Source: Ctena decussata (Eukaryota > Mollusca > Bivalvia > Lucinida > Lucinidae). Taken from it: 64,000 nucleotides of DNA. Position 1 is the first letter of the stretch, and each line of letters begins with the position of its first letter. The notes under the pieces are model-generated. The model searched no databases. It saw only the letters and a program-made list of their open reading frames with translations, and was not told where the DNA came from. Position numbers and translations under genes: made by a program. The stretch is taken from contig OZ022500.1 in assembly GCA_963989385.1 (NCBI GenBank), positions 117,655,842-117,719,841 on the forward strand, given 5' to 3'. This document shows positions 12,846 to 25,100 of the stretch, piece by piece.

Positions 12846-13467
12846 ACAGTACCTGCATTGTGTAGTAAGCCGTACTATTGCCAGCACCTCCTTAAAGGCT
12901 CCATTGCTCTATCAGCATGAAAAATTTTATCATGAGGAATCGCTGCAAGCTTTTTACTATAGTTTCATCATTGTAAATGACCGTGATTAGCCAGCTTCAA
13001 ACAAATAAAATATCCTTCAGCTTCGCATAAAAAGGGTTTGAAAACTTATTTGGGTCATTTTAGTTGGCAACTAAAATGACATACTTTCGATTTCATAAAA
13101 TGGTAAAAATACAATGTACAGGTGTGGAGTCCCAATCAGTATCCCGCAGATGCCCACACAGCACCGCCAGACGGGAAACCAGAACAGGAAATTTGATTTG
13201 CGAGCGATTTATTATTTTTCAAAAACTTGTTTTCCCTACTTTTTGCTTGTTATATAACTCAATATATGCACACTAACCCGCATTTTATTATCAAACGTGA
13301 AGGTTGAACAGCTTTTTACACTGATTTGAATTTAGTCGTTTTTACCGCTGATAGGACTATGGAGACTTTATGCGTAGTACAGTATTTTCTGTTCATGAGT
13401 CAGGGCAAAACTGCCATATACCACCATTTTTCTTCCCCATTTTGGAGCTGTAGTTCTGCTCCTATGG
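12846..13467 (-). other. Gag-pol gap: protease/RT deleted
   Basis: This is where nucleocapsid, protease and RT should lie, yet only about 620 bp remain. I find no RT motif in any frame. Near 13120-13190 the minus strand has Cys codons and GHLR-like words that could be an eroded CCHC knuckle, but the frame is broken. The simplest reading is an internal deletion that removed most of pol. Confidence 0.5.
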
Positions 13468-15204
13468 TCAGAACTTTGATGACATTGCATCAAAACTTTC
13501 CTGAAGCTTTATCATGGCTGCTTCAAGATCTGAGATTCTTGATGAACTTTGCTCATCAGAACTCTCATTCTGGACGTTTGTCCCTTGAACAACCATCTCA
13601 AAAACTTCATCCTGTTTCCGTTTACTGGATTTTCCATAAACGGACTGATGTAGGTGTTGATACCACCTTATACTATTGATGGCTTGCTCTATTGTAGCAG
13701 GCTTATCCATTCCAACACGCAACCCAGCTTCTCTGTCGAGTAGACCTTCACATAATCTAACGATAGCCTGCTTGCTAGAATACTGCTCTGGCAACATCTT
13801 AAATGCCTTAGTTGCCAGTGTCAATATCCTATCAGCCCAGTCTTCAAGTGATTCCCCTGGTTCCTGGGTTGCCTGCCGAAACCTTGCCTGAGCAGTTTCC
13901 GCCAATTCCTTGACACCGAAACGTTTTTCCAATCGACTCATTAGACGTCGATACGTCAAATGCTCGTTTCTTTCCATCAAGATGGCATAGAAATCTGCTG
14001 CTTTATCAGTCAAGCACCAGCATAAACAATTCAAACATTCACTAGAAGCCCATTCACATGCAGTGGCATATCGAGTGAACTTCTGTTTGAATGCCAGCCA
14101 ATTTGTTTTCCCGTCATAACTGAGATTTTTAGGCAATAATCTCAGAATTTCAGCCCCACTCTTTTTCTTCGACTTTTTATGATGAGAACGGTGCTTTGCA
14201 CGGATGTTAAACTCATCATCTGAGTCTGTACTAGAGCTAGAAGAATCAGAAGAGCTAGGGGAACTGGAAGGCTCATCTCTAGACTTTCTTTTCTTAGTCT
14301 TTTTCTTGGGCTTTGCCCCTTTCTCAATGTACTCACGGTCTTCGGAAGAAGAGCTGGAATATCTCTGAACTTTTTTCTTGTGCTTTCCAGCCTTACCATG
14401 CCTACTTTTTTCCAGCTTCTCCATCCCTCCCTCTTTCTTTGCATTGTCACTAGATGAGGAAGAGGATGAAGAGCTAGAATCTCTGTGAGCTCTTTTCTTG
14501 TGCTTTGCACTCTTTTTATGATGTTTACTTTTTTCCAGTTTCCCTACCTTTTTCTCCCTCTTCGTACTCTTACGATACAGTTCTTTGGCAAACTTTGTTG
14601 GCTTCGGAACTTTATATTCCTCAATCCTTTGGACAGAGGAACTAGGAATGGGCTTACCACATGACGGGTCACCGCCCCTTTCAGCAGGAAGAGACGGTTT
14701 CTGGTCATGCATGCTGGTCATTGGGGAAAACAGTTGTCTAAAATTTTCCCACCTTTCAAACATGGGTGGCCTTTGTTCATACATGGGAGGCCTTTCTGCA
14801 AACATGGGTGGCCTTTGTTCAATTACCTCTTGTTTGGTAGTGGTTGAAGGCTTTGCCTCAAAGGAGTCCTCATAAACACTTTGGGCTGGTGAAACAGGTC
14901 TTTGCCTTTCCTCCACCCTAGGTTCCTCCCTTTCCTCCACCCTAGGTTCCTCCCATTCTTCCAACCCATATTGTGCTGGTGCAATAGGCAAGCCTACATT
15001 GCGAGAAAAATCTAACATTGCCAACGTTTCCTCATCGAACTTTGCTCGGAGAAACGTCTGCAATGTTTCTAGGGTCAGATTGCCTTGACTTTCTCGCAAT
15101 GCAATCAATGTACATGCAACCTTTGGACCAATGTGTGGAATGCTCTGGAGGTCTTCAACCGTCGCAAAATTCACACGAATTGGGTTTTGCATGTCTGAAT
15201 ACAT
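13468..15204 (-). CDS. Gag polyprotein with N-terminal helix-hairpin-helix
   Basis: This is the structural protein of the LTR element. The frame is open from a GTG at 15225, but the first ATG is at 15204, giving 578 residues. Numbering below is from the GTG codon. Residues 15-60 form a ComEA-like helix-hairpin-helix (NPIRVNFATVEDLQSIP then HIGPK), a DNA-binding fold unusual in a gag. Residues 90-165 are acidic and Pro-rich with RPPM repeats. Residues 215-355 are extremely Lys/Ser-rich with blocks of Ser followed by Asp/Glu, suggesting a disordered, phosphorylatable, possibly nuclear-targeting segment. Residues 365-530 are the retrotransposon gag core (YDGKTNWLAFKQKF, ESLEDWADRILTLATKAF). No intact CCHC knuckle follows. 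Packaging of element RNA is inferred from family role. The uninterrupted frame beside a ruined pol is the notable point. Confidence 0.85.
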   Translation of the reverse strand: MYSDMQNPIRVNFATVEDLQSIPHIGPKVACTLIALRESQGNLTLETLQTFLRAKFDEETLAMLDFSRNVGLPIAPAQYGLEEWEEPRVEEREEPRVEERQRPVSPAQSVYEDSFEAKPSTTTKQEVIEQRPPMFAERPPMYEQRPPMFERWENFRQLFSPMTSMHDQKPSLPAERGGDPSCGKPIPSSSVQRIEEYKVPKPTKFAKELYRKSTKREKKVGKLEKSKHHKKSAKHKKRAHRDSSSSSSSSSSDNAKKEGGMEKLEKSRHGKAGKHKKKVQRYSSSSSEDREYIEKGAKPKKKTKKRKSRDEPSSSPSSSDSSSSSTDSDDEFNIRAKHRSHHKKSKKKSGAEILRLLPKNLSYDGKTNWLAFKQKFTRYATACEWASSECLNCLCWCLTDKAADFYAILMERNEHLTYRRLMSRLEKRFGVKELAETAQARFRQATQEPGESLEDWADRILTLATKAFKMLPEQYSSKQAIVRLCEGLLDREAGLRVGMDKPATIEQAINSIRWYQHLHQSVYGKSSKRKQDEVFEMVVQGTNVQNESSDEQSSSRISDLEAAMIKLQESFDAMSSKF

Positions 15205-15888
15205 TTTGTCGCAAAGTAAATACACAAGAATAAATTTTATAATTTATTTCTTTTTACCTGCAACAAAATGGCTGCTCACTTACAATGATGTCGAACTGTT
15301 TTCAAACCACGTTTATGGCTGGTGTACACGTCTTTGACTAACACGAGCTTCAAAACCGGTTTATACCCCTCTGAATATGTATTTCATTCAAAACACGTTT
15401 CAATATTTGCGCAAGTCTTTGACTTATGCCATGAAACCGTATGCACGTCTGCAAACATGTATTTTATACAAACAAAAACTGTCTGTTAAAATGAGGAAAT
15501 TTTAATGAAATACATTTTTTTTCTTCCTTTGAAAGAAATTTAACTTGTAAACTGGGGTATTAAGCTGTAAACAGTTGCAGGAATAGCCAATTAAATGAAA
15601 AAGTAAGCTAAGCTATCTTTTTTCAAAATGGCCGCCACGTGTGCACGTGCGCAATTTTGTTCAGCCGAAAATTTTTAATTTCATTAATGCCAAACAATAT
15701 TGAAGAAATTATGTCACAGACATTGCTGAATAATTCTAAAAATGACAGTAAACCTTTGGAAAAACCATACAGTTATTAGAATTATCAAGTCTGAAAACGC
15801 CTGCTGGTCCGGGCCACGAAGTAGCAAATTTTTCGGTTGAGACTTTCTAGTAAATTCTCCTTCTCAGAAGCGTTGGAAGTTCTGTTCA
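15205..15888 (-). other. 5' leader of the LTR element
   Basis: About 680 bp separate the primer-binding site from gag. No coding frame or structured RNA is recognised in it. An in-frame TAA precedes the gag ATG. It presumably contains the packaging signal, but nothing in the sequence shows this directly. Confidence 0.5.
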
Positions 15889-15898
15889 GCTGCCACCA
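15889..15898 (-). other. Primer-binding site, probably tRNA-Leu
   Basis: On the minus strand TGGTGGCAGC begins one base after the end of the 5' LTR. It is complementary to a tRNA 3' end of GCTGCCACCA, which I recall for some animal tRNA-Leu species. The TGG start and the position are diagnostic of an LTR element. The tRNA identity is inference. Confidence 0.75.
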
Positions 15899-15899
15899 T

Positions 15900-16143
15900 T
15901 AAAGTAAAACTCACCCATTACTTTAGACTGTATGGAACAGAGCCGCAAACTTGTCTCAGCCGGTAGAATTCTCATCTGAAGCTGCAGAGAAAGAAAGCCC
16001 GTCTTCCCGCTACGACGTCAAGGTAAGTAAGAGAGCGCTTCTGCAGTCACGTGCAGCGAAATTAGCGCCATCTAAATGCCGAACCAAATCGACCAGTAAC
16101 TGACCGCAATGGACAATCCGTCGGACATGGCGCAACCACTACA
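15900..16143 (-). repeat. 5' LTR of the gypsy-type element
   Basis: This is the upstream copy of the 244-bp LTR, 99 percent identical to the one at 10221-10464. It is followed on the plus strand by GGTACTAATCGG, which resumes the interrupted satellite B module and supplies the second GGTA target duplication. Confidence 0.93.
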
Positions 16144-19100
16144 GGTACTAATCGGTGGTTGCCATACTCAGCCTAGCTTAGCGGCTCACTGAGATGGGAA
16201 GGCAGTGGATGTTTTCATCTCAAATTGATAGGCTAGGATGACACTTTAAAGCAAGACAGGTTTGGAAAACTTTGTATGTACAGTTTTGTAATAAAATGAC
16301 CAGATGTTAACATTGTCGTCTATGGAAAATTAATGGTGGAATGCAACCTAAAGCGCATTAAGTCAGATTGACCTTGGCCTTGTTTCTTACTTTCGGTTTC
16401 ACTTTAGATGTATATCTAGAGATATGTGTCCCTTTGACCATTAAAAGTACATTCTTCTGTGTGATATCCATAGTGAGATTGTTGTTGTAATTGATGATTT
16501 GAGGCTTTAGGCCTAGGATCATCAGCAAAAGTGAAAACAACATTTTTCTCCATGTAGAATCCAGGGAGGGGGGGGGGGTTGAAATGCAACTATATTATTG
16601 TACTATAAGTTTTGATGGTAAATTATTTCACATTATTCCAATTTCACATTACGCGGTTAGAGAAAAAGCATCTGGAACACCTGGAAACATTTAAAAGCCC
16701 ATAAAAGCATGATATATGCGATTCTGCGAAATACAGAAAGCGTCGCTTTTCGGAGACTTTTGCAAGTAAATAAGTATTTTTTGAGGAAAAATATAATTTT
16801 AACCAAACATTTACCTTAAATTGATATCAACCTTGTTTCTCTGCTTCTTTTGGTGTGTAGATTTTGACTATTAAACCAATTTTACTGCATTTATGTCCTA
16901 AACAGCCTCCAAATACCAAGATTTTAACCAAAATGAGGGGGTATACATAGAAAATTGCCAATAAATGCTTATGTATAACAGATCTAACCACATTTTCTTG
17001 TTTTTATTATTAAGAGAAGTATTAAGGCTCCTATGAAAAGATAAATGTTTCCATAGATATAAAAGAATAGCAACAAAATCATTATTAATTTTCATTAATC
17101 CTTAAAATCATCAGTTTCAGTCATTTCGCTACAGAAACCTCAGCCGACATAGTGAAACTGTCCTAAATGGTACATTTCTTTACGGATTCATTTGAAACTT
17201 GGAGATCACAATTAAAATGTATCAAACTAACATTCAAACTGTTCAGTTTATGGCACATTGCAAAAAGTCAGTTTGGTTTAAAGCGCATTAAGTCAGATTG
17301 ACCTTGGCCTTGTTTCTTACTTTCGGTTTCACTTTAGATGTATATCTAGAGATATGTGTCCCTTTGACCATTAAAAGTACATTCTTCTGTGTGTTATCCA
17401 TAGTGAGATTGTTGTTGTAATTGATGATTTGAGGCTTTAGGCCTAGGATCATCAGCAAAAGTGAAAACAACATTTTTCTCCATGTAGAATCCAGGGAGGG
17501 GGGGGGGGGGGGGTTGAAATGCAACTACATTATTGTACTATAAGTTTTGATGGTAAATTATTTCACATTATTCCAATTTCACATTACGCGGTTAGAGAAA
17601 AAGCATCTGGAACACCTGGAAACATTTAAAAGCCCATAAAAGCATGATATATGCGATTCTGCGAAATACAGAAAGCGTCGCTTTTCGGAGACTTTTGCAA
17701 GTAAATAAGTATTTTTTGAGGAAAAATATAATTTTAACCAAACATTTACCTTAAATTGATATCAACCTTGTTTCTCTGCTTCTTTTGGTGTGTAGATTTT
17801 GACTATTAAACCAATTTTACTGCATTTATGTCCTAAACAGCCTCCAAATACCAAGATTTTAACCAAAATGAGGGGGTATACATAGAAAATTGCCAATAAA
17901 TGCTTATGTATAACAGATCTAACCACATTTTCTTGTTTTTATTATTAAGAGAAGTATTAAGGCTCCTATGAAAAGATAAATGTTTCCATAGATATAAAAG
18001 AATAGCAACAAAATCATTATTAATTTTCATTAATCCTTAAAATCATCAGTTTCAGTCATTTCGCTACAGAAACCTCAGCCGACATAGTGAAACTGTCCTA
18101 AATGGTACATTTCTTTACGGATTCATTTGAAACTTGGAGATCACAATGAAAATGTATCAAACTAACATTCAAACTGTTCAGTTTATGGCACATTGCAAAA
18201 AGTCAGTTTGGTTAAAGCGCATTAAGTCAGATTGACCTTGGCCTTGTTTCTTACTTTCGGTTTCACTTTAGATGTATATCTAGAGATATGTGTCCCTTTG
18301 ACCATTAAAAGTACATTCTTCTGTGTGTTATCCATAGTGAGATTGTTGTTGTAATTGATGATTTGAGGCTTTAGGCCTAGGATCATCAGCAAAAGTGAAA
18401 ACAACATTTTTCTCCATGTAGAATCCAGGGAGGGGGGGGGGGGTTGAAATGCAACTATATTATTGTACTATAAGTTTTGATGGTAAATTATTTCACATTA
18501 TTCCAATTTCACATTACGCGGTTAGAGAAAAAGCATCTGGAACACCTGGAAACATTTAAAAGCCCATAAAAGCATGATATATGCGATTCTGCGAAATACA
18601 GAAAGCGTCGCTTTTCGGAGACTTTTGCAAGTAAATAAGTATTTTTTGAGGAAAAATATAATTTTAACCAAACATTTACCTTAAATTCATATCAACCTTG
18701 TTTCTCTGCTTCTTTTGGTGTGTAGATTTTGACTATTAAACCAATTTTACTGCATTTATGTCCTAAACAGCCTCCAAATACCAAGATTTTAACCAAAATG
18801 AGGGGGTATACATAGAAAATTGCCAATAAATGCTTATGTATAACAGATCTAACCACATTTTCTTGTTTTTATTATTAAGAGAAGTATTAAGGCTCCTATG
18901 AAAAGATAAATGTTTCCATAGATATAAAAGAATAGCAACAAAATCATTATTAATTTTCATTAATCCTTAAAATCATCAGTTTCAGTCATTTCGCTACAGA
19001 AACCTCAGCCGACATAGTGAAACTGTCCTAAATGGTACATTTCTTTACGGATTCATTTGAAACTTGGAGATCACAATGAAAATGTATCAAACTAACATTC

Positions 19101-22100
19101 AAACTGTTCAGTTTATGGCACATTGCAAAAAGTCAGTTTGGTTTAGGGTACAGTCCACTAAATATTCATGAGGACTTGCCCCGCCTATTTCGGGGAGAGC
19201 ATTAGGTTTACATTGTACGAGAGATGACGTCATCTGTCAATCATGCATGTTAGATTTCTTGCAGTATAAAAAAAGACCAACAAATGATAGTTACAAAAAG
19301 GCATATCTAATTGAGAAATATTTTACCAGAAGGAGATGGGGTTGATTTTGGTAACTGATCCCCTAGGAAAAAAGTATGCTCTTTTTTTGGGTACTAATCG
19401 GTGGTTGCCATACTCAGCCTAGCTTAGCGGCTCACTGAGATGGGAAGGCAGTGGATGTTTTCATCTCAAATTGATAGGCTAGGATGACACTTTAAAGCAA
19501 GACAGGTTTGGAAAACTTTGTATGTACAGTTTTGTAATAAAATGACCAGATGTTAACATTGTCGTCTATGGAAAATTAATGGTGGAATGCAACCTAAAGC
19601 GCATTAAGTCAGATTGACCTTGGCCTTGTTTCTTACTTTCGGTTTCACTTTAGATGTATATCTAGAGATATGTGTCCCTTTGACCATTAAAAGTACATTC
19701 TTCTGTGTGATATCAATAGTGAGATTGTTGTTGTAATTGATGATTTGAGGCTTTAGGCCTAGGATCATCAGCAAAAGTGAAAACAACATTTTTCTCCATG
19801 TAGAATCCAGGGAGGGGGGGGGGGGTTGAAATGCAACTATATTATTGTACTATAAGTTTTGATGGTAAATTATTTCACATTATTCCAATTTCACATTACG
19901 CGGTTAGAGAAAAAGCATCTGGAACACCTGGAAACATTTAAAAGCCCATAAAAGCATGATATATGCGATTCTGCGAAATACAGAAAGCGTCGCTTTTCGG
20001 AGACTTTTGCAAGTAAATAAGTATTTTTTGAGGAAAAATATAATTTTAACCAAACATTTACCTTAAATTCATATCAACCTTGTTTCTCTGCTTCTTTTGG
20101 TGTGTAGATTTTGACTATTAAACCAATTTTACTGCATTTATGTCCTAAACAGCCTCCAAATACCAAGATTTTAACCAAAATGAGGGGGTATACATAGAAA
20201 ATTGCCAATAAATGCTTATGTATAACAGATCTAACCACATTTTCTTGTTTTTATTATTAAGAGAAGTATTAAGGCTCCTATGAAAAGATAAATGTTTCCA
20301 TAGATATAAAAGAATAGCAACAAAATCATTATTAATTTTCATTAATCCTTAAAATCATCAGTTTCAGTCATTTCGCTACAGAAACCTCAGCCGACATAGT
20401 GAAACTGTCCTAAATGGTACATTTCTTTACGGATTCATTTGAAACTTGGAGATCACAATGAAAATGTATCAAACTAACATTCAAACTGTTCAGTTTATGG
20501 CACATTGCAAAAAGTCAGTTTGGTTTAGGGTACAGTCCACTAAATATTCATGAGGACTTGCCCCGCCTATTTCGGGGAGAGCATTAGGTTTACATTGTAC
20601 GAGAGATGACGTCATCTGTCAATCATGCATGTTAGATTTCTTGCAGTATAAAAAAAGACCAACAAATGATAGTTACAAAAAGGCATATCTAATTGAGAAA
20701 TATTTTACCAGAAGGAGATGGGGTTGATTTTGGTAACTGATCCCCTAGGAAAAAAGTATGCTCTTTTTTTGGGTACTAATCGGTGGTTGCCATACTCAGC
20801 CTAGCTTAGCGGCTCACTGAGATGGGAAGGCAGTGGATGTTTTCATCTCAAATTGATAGGCTAGGATGACACTTTAAAGCAAGACAGGTTTGGAAAACTT
20901 TGTATGTACAGTTTTGTAATAAAATGACCAGATGTTAACATTGTCGTCTATGGAAAATTAATGGTGGAATGCAACCTAAAGCGCATTAAGTCAGATTGAC
21001 CTTGGCCTTGTTTCTTACTTTCGGTTTCACTTTAGATGTATATCTAGAGATATGTGTCCCTTTGACCATTAAAAGTACATTCTTCTGTGTGATATCCATA
21101 GTGAGATTGTTGTTGTAATTGATGATTTGAGGCTTTAGGCCTAGGATCATCAGCAAAAGTGAAAACAACATTTTTCTCCATGTAGAATCCAGGGAGGGGG
21201 GGGGGGTTGAAATGCAACTATATTATTGTACTATAAGTTTTGATGGTAAATTATTTCACATTATTCCAATTTCACATTACGCGGTTAGAGAAAAAGCATC
21301 TGGAACACCTGAAAACATTTAAAAGCCCATAAAAGCATGATATATGCGATTCTGCGAAATACAGAAAGCGTCGCTTTTCGGAGACTTTTGCAAGTAAATA
21401 AGTATTTTTTGAGGAAAAATATAATTTTAACCAAACATTTACCTTAAATTCATATCAACCTTGTTTCTCTGCTTCTTTTGGTGTGTAGATTTTGACTATT
21501 AAACCAATTTTACTGCATTTATGTCCTAAACAGCCTCCAAATACCAAGATTTTAACCAAAATGAGGGGGTATACATAGAAAATTGCCAATAAATGCTTAT
21601 GTATAACAGATCTAACCACATTTTCTTGTTTTTATTATTAAGAGAAGTATTAAGGCTCCTATGAAAAGATAAATGTTTCCATAGATATAAAAGAATAGCA
21701 ACAAAATCATTATTAATTTTCATTAATCCTTAAAATCATCAGTTTCAGTCATTTCGCTACAGAAACCTCAGCCGACATAGTGAAACTGTCCTAAATGGTA
21801 CATTTCTTTACGGATTCATTTGAAACTTGGAGATCACAATGAAAATGTATCAAACTAACATTCAAACTGTTCAGTTTATGGCACATTGCAAAAAGTCAGT
21901 TTGGTTTAGGGTACAGTCCACTAAATATTCATGAGGACTTGCCCCGCCTATTTCGGGGAGAGCATTAGGTTTACATTGTACGAGAGATGACGTCATCTGT
22001 CAATCATGCATGTTAGATTTCTTGCAGTATAAAAAAAGACCAACAAATGATAGTTACAAAAAGGCATATCTAATTGAGAAATATTTTACCAGAAGGAGAT

Positions 22101-25100
22101 GGGGTTGATTTTGGTAACTGATCCCCTAGGAAAAAAGTATGCTCTTTTTTTGGGTACTAATCGGTGGTTGCCATACTCAGCCTAGCTTAGCGGCTCACTA
22201 AGATGGGAAGGCAGTGGATGTTTTCATCTCAAATTGATAGGCTAGGATGACACTTTAAAGCAAGACAGGTTTGGAAAACTTTGTATGTACAGTTTTGTAA
22301 TAAAATGACCAGATGTTAACATTGTCGTCTATGGAAAATTAATGGTGGAATGCAACCTAAAGCGCATTAAGTCAGATTGACCTTGGCCTTGTTTCTTACT
22401 TTCGGTTTCACTTTAGATGTATATCTAGAGATATGTGTCCCTTTGACCATTAAAAGTACATTCTTCTGTGTGTTATCCATAGTGAGATTGTTGTTGTAAT
22501 TGATGATTTGAGGCTTTAGGCCTAGGATCATCAGCAAAAGTGAAAACAACATTTTTCTCCATGTAGAATCCAGGGAGGGGGGGGGGGGGGGGGTTGAAAT
22601 GCAACTATATTATTGTACTATAAGTTTTGATGGTAAATTATTTCACATTATTCCAATTTCACATTACGCGGTTAGAGAAAAAGCATCTGGAACACCTGGA
22701 AACATTTAAAAGCCCATAAAAGCATGATATATGCGATTCTGCGAAATACAGAAAGCGTCGCTTTTCGGAGACTTTTGCAAGTAAATAAGTATTTTTTGAG
22801 GAAAAATATAATTTTAACCAAACATTTACCTTAAATTCATATCAACCTTGTTTCTCTGCTTCTTTTGGTGTGTAGATTTTGACTATTAAACCAATTTTAC
22901 TGCATTTATGTCCTAAACAGCCTCCAAATACCAAGATTTTAACCAAAATGAGGGGGTATACATAGAAAATTGCCAATAAATGCTTATGTATAACAGATCT
23001 AACCACATTTTCTTGTTTTTATTATTAAGAGAAGTATTAAGGCTCCTATGAAAAGATAAATGTTTCCATAGATATAAAAGAATAGCAACAAAATCATTAT
23101 TAATTTTCATTAATCCTTAAAATCATCAGTTTCAGTCATTTCGCTACAGAAACCTCAGCCGACATAGTGAAACTGTCCTAAATGGTACATTTCTTTACGG
23201 ATTCATTTGAAACTTGGAGATCACAATGAAAATGTATCAAATTAACATTCAAACTGTTCAGTTTATGGCACATTGCAAAAAGTCAGTTTGGTTTAGGGTA
23301 CAGTCCACTAAATATTCATGAGGACTTGCCCCGCCTATTTCGGGGAGAGCATTAGGTTTACATTGTACGAGAGATGACGTCATCTGTCAATCATGCATGT
23401 TAGATTTCTTGCAGTATAAAAAAAGACCAACAAATGATAGTTACAAAAAGGCATATCTAATTTAGAAATATTTTACCAGAAGGAGATGGGGTTGATTTTG
23501 GTAACCGATCCCCTAGGAAAAAAGTATGCTCTTTTTTTGGGTACTAATCGGTGGTTGCCATACTCAGCCTAGCTTAGCGGCTCACTGAGATGGGAAGGCA
23601 GTGGATGTTTTCATCTCAAATTGATAGGCTAGGATGACACTTTAAAGCAAGACAGGTTTGGAAAACTTTGTATGTACAGTTTTGTAATAAAATGACCAGA
23701 TGTTAACATTGTCGTCTATGGAAAATTAATGGTGGAATGCAACCTAAAGCGCATTAAGTCAGATTGACCTTGGCCTTGTTTCTTACTTTCGGTTTCACTT
23801 TAGATGTATATCTAGAGATATGTGTCCCTTTGACCATTAAAAGTACATTCTTCTGTGTGATATCCATAGTGAGATTGTTGTTGTAATTGATGATTTGAGG
23901 CTTTAGGCCTAGGATCATCAGCAAAAGTGAAAACAACATTTTTCTCCATGTAGAATCCAGGGAGGGGGGGGGGGGTTGAAATGCAACTATATTATTGTAC
24001 TATAAGTTTTGATGGTAAATTATTTCACATTATTCCAATTTCACATTACGCGGTTAGAGAAAAAGCATCTGGAACACCTGGAAACATTTAAAAGCCCATA
24101 AAAGCATGATATATGCGATTCTGCGAAATACAGAAAGCGTCGCTTTTCGGAGACTTTTGCAAGTAAATAAGTATTTTTTGAGGAAAAATATAATTTTAAC
24201 CAAACATTTACATTAAATTCATATCAACCTTGTTTCTCTGCTTCTTTTGGTGTGTAGATTTTGACTATTAAACCAATTTTACTGCATTTATGTCCTAAAC
24301 AGCCTCCAAATACCAAGATTTTAACCAAAATGAGGGGGTATACATAGAAAATTGCCAATAAATGCTTATGTATAACAGATCTAACCACATTTTCTTGTTT
24401 TTATTATTAAGAGAAGTATTAAGGCTCCTATGAAAAGATAAATGTTTCCATAGATATAAAAGAATAGCAACAAAATCATTATTAATTTTCATTAATCCTT
24501 AAAATCATCAGTTTCAGTCATTTCGCTACAGAAACTTCAGCCGACATAGTGAAACTGTCCTAAATGGTACATTTCTTTACGGATTCATTTGAAACTTGGA
24601 GATCACAATGAAAATGTATCAAACTAACATTCAAACTGTTCAGTTTATGGCACATTGCAAAAAGTCAGTTTGGTTTAAAGCGCATTAAGTCAGATTGACC
24701 TTGGCCTTGTTTCTTACTTTCGGTTTCACTTTAGATGTATATCTAGAGATATGTGTCCCTTTGACCATTAAAAGTACATTCTTCTGTGTGATATCCATAG
24801 TGAGATTGTTGTTGTAATTGATGATTTGAGGCTTTAGGCCTAGGATCATCAGCAAAAGTGAAAACAACATTTTTCTCCATGTAGAATCCAGGGAGGGGGG
24901 GGGGGGGGTTGAAATGCAACTATATTATTGTACTATAAGTTTTGATGGTAAATTATTTCACATTATTCCAATTTCACATTACGCGGTTAGAGAAAAAGCA
25001 TCTGGAACACCTGGAAACATTTAAAAGCCCATAAAAGCATGATATATGCGATTCTGCGAAATACAGAAAGCGTCGCTTTTCGGAGACTTTTGCAAGTAAA

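Larger units (their letters stand above)
10221..16143 (-). mobile_element. Ty3/gypsy-type LTR retrotransposon, gag-bearing with degenerate pol
   Basis: The 5.9-kb element lies on the minus strand and interrupts a satellite B module. It has two 244-bp LTRs differing at two positions, a flanking GGTA target duplication (10217-10220 and 16144-16147), a primer-binding site inside the 5' LTR and a polypurine tract next to the 3' LTR. In element order it holds a 5' leader, a long open gag frame (13468-15204), then only the end of RNase H, a cysteine-rich linker and a broken integrase. Protease and nearly all of RT are missing. Near-identical LTRs mean recent insertion, while the pol damage must predate it or be inherited. 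A non-autonomous element mobilised by enzymes from relatives is the best inference. Confidence 0.93.
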
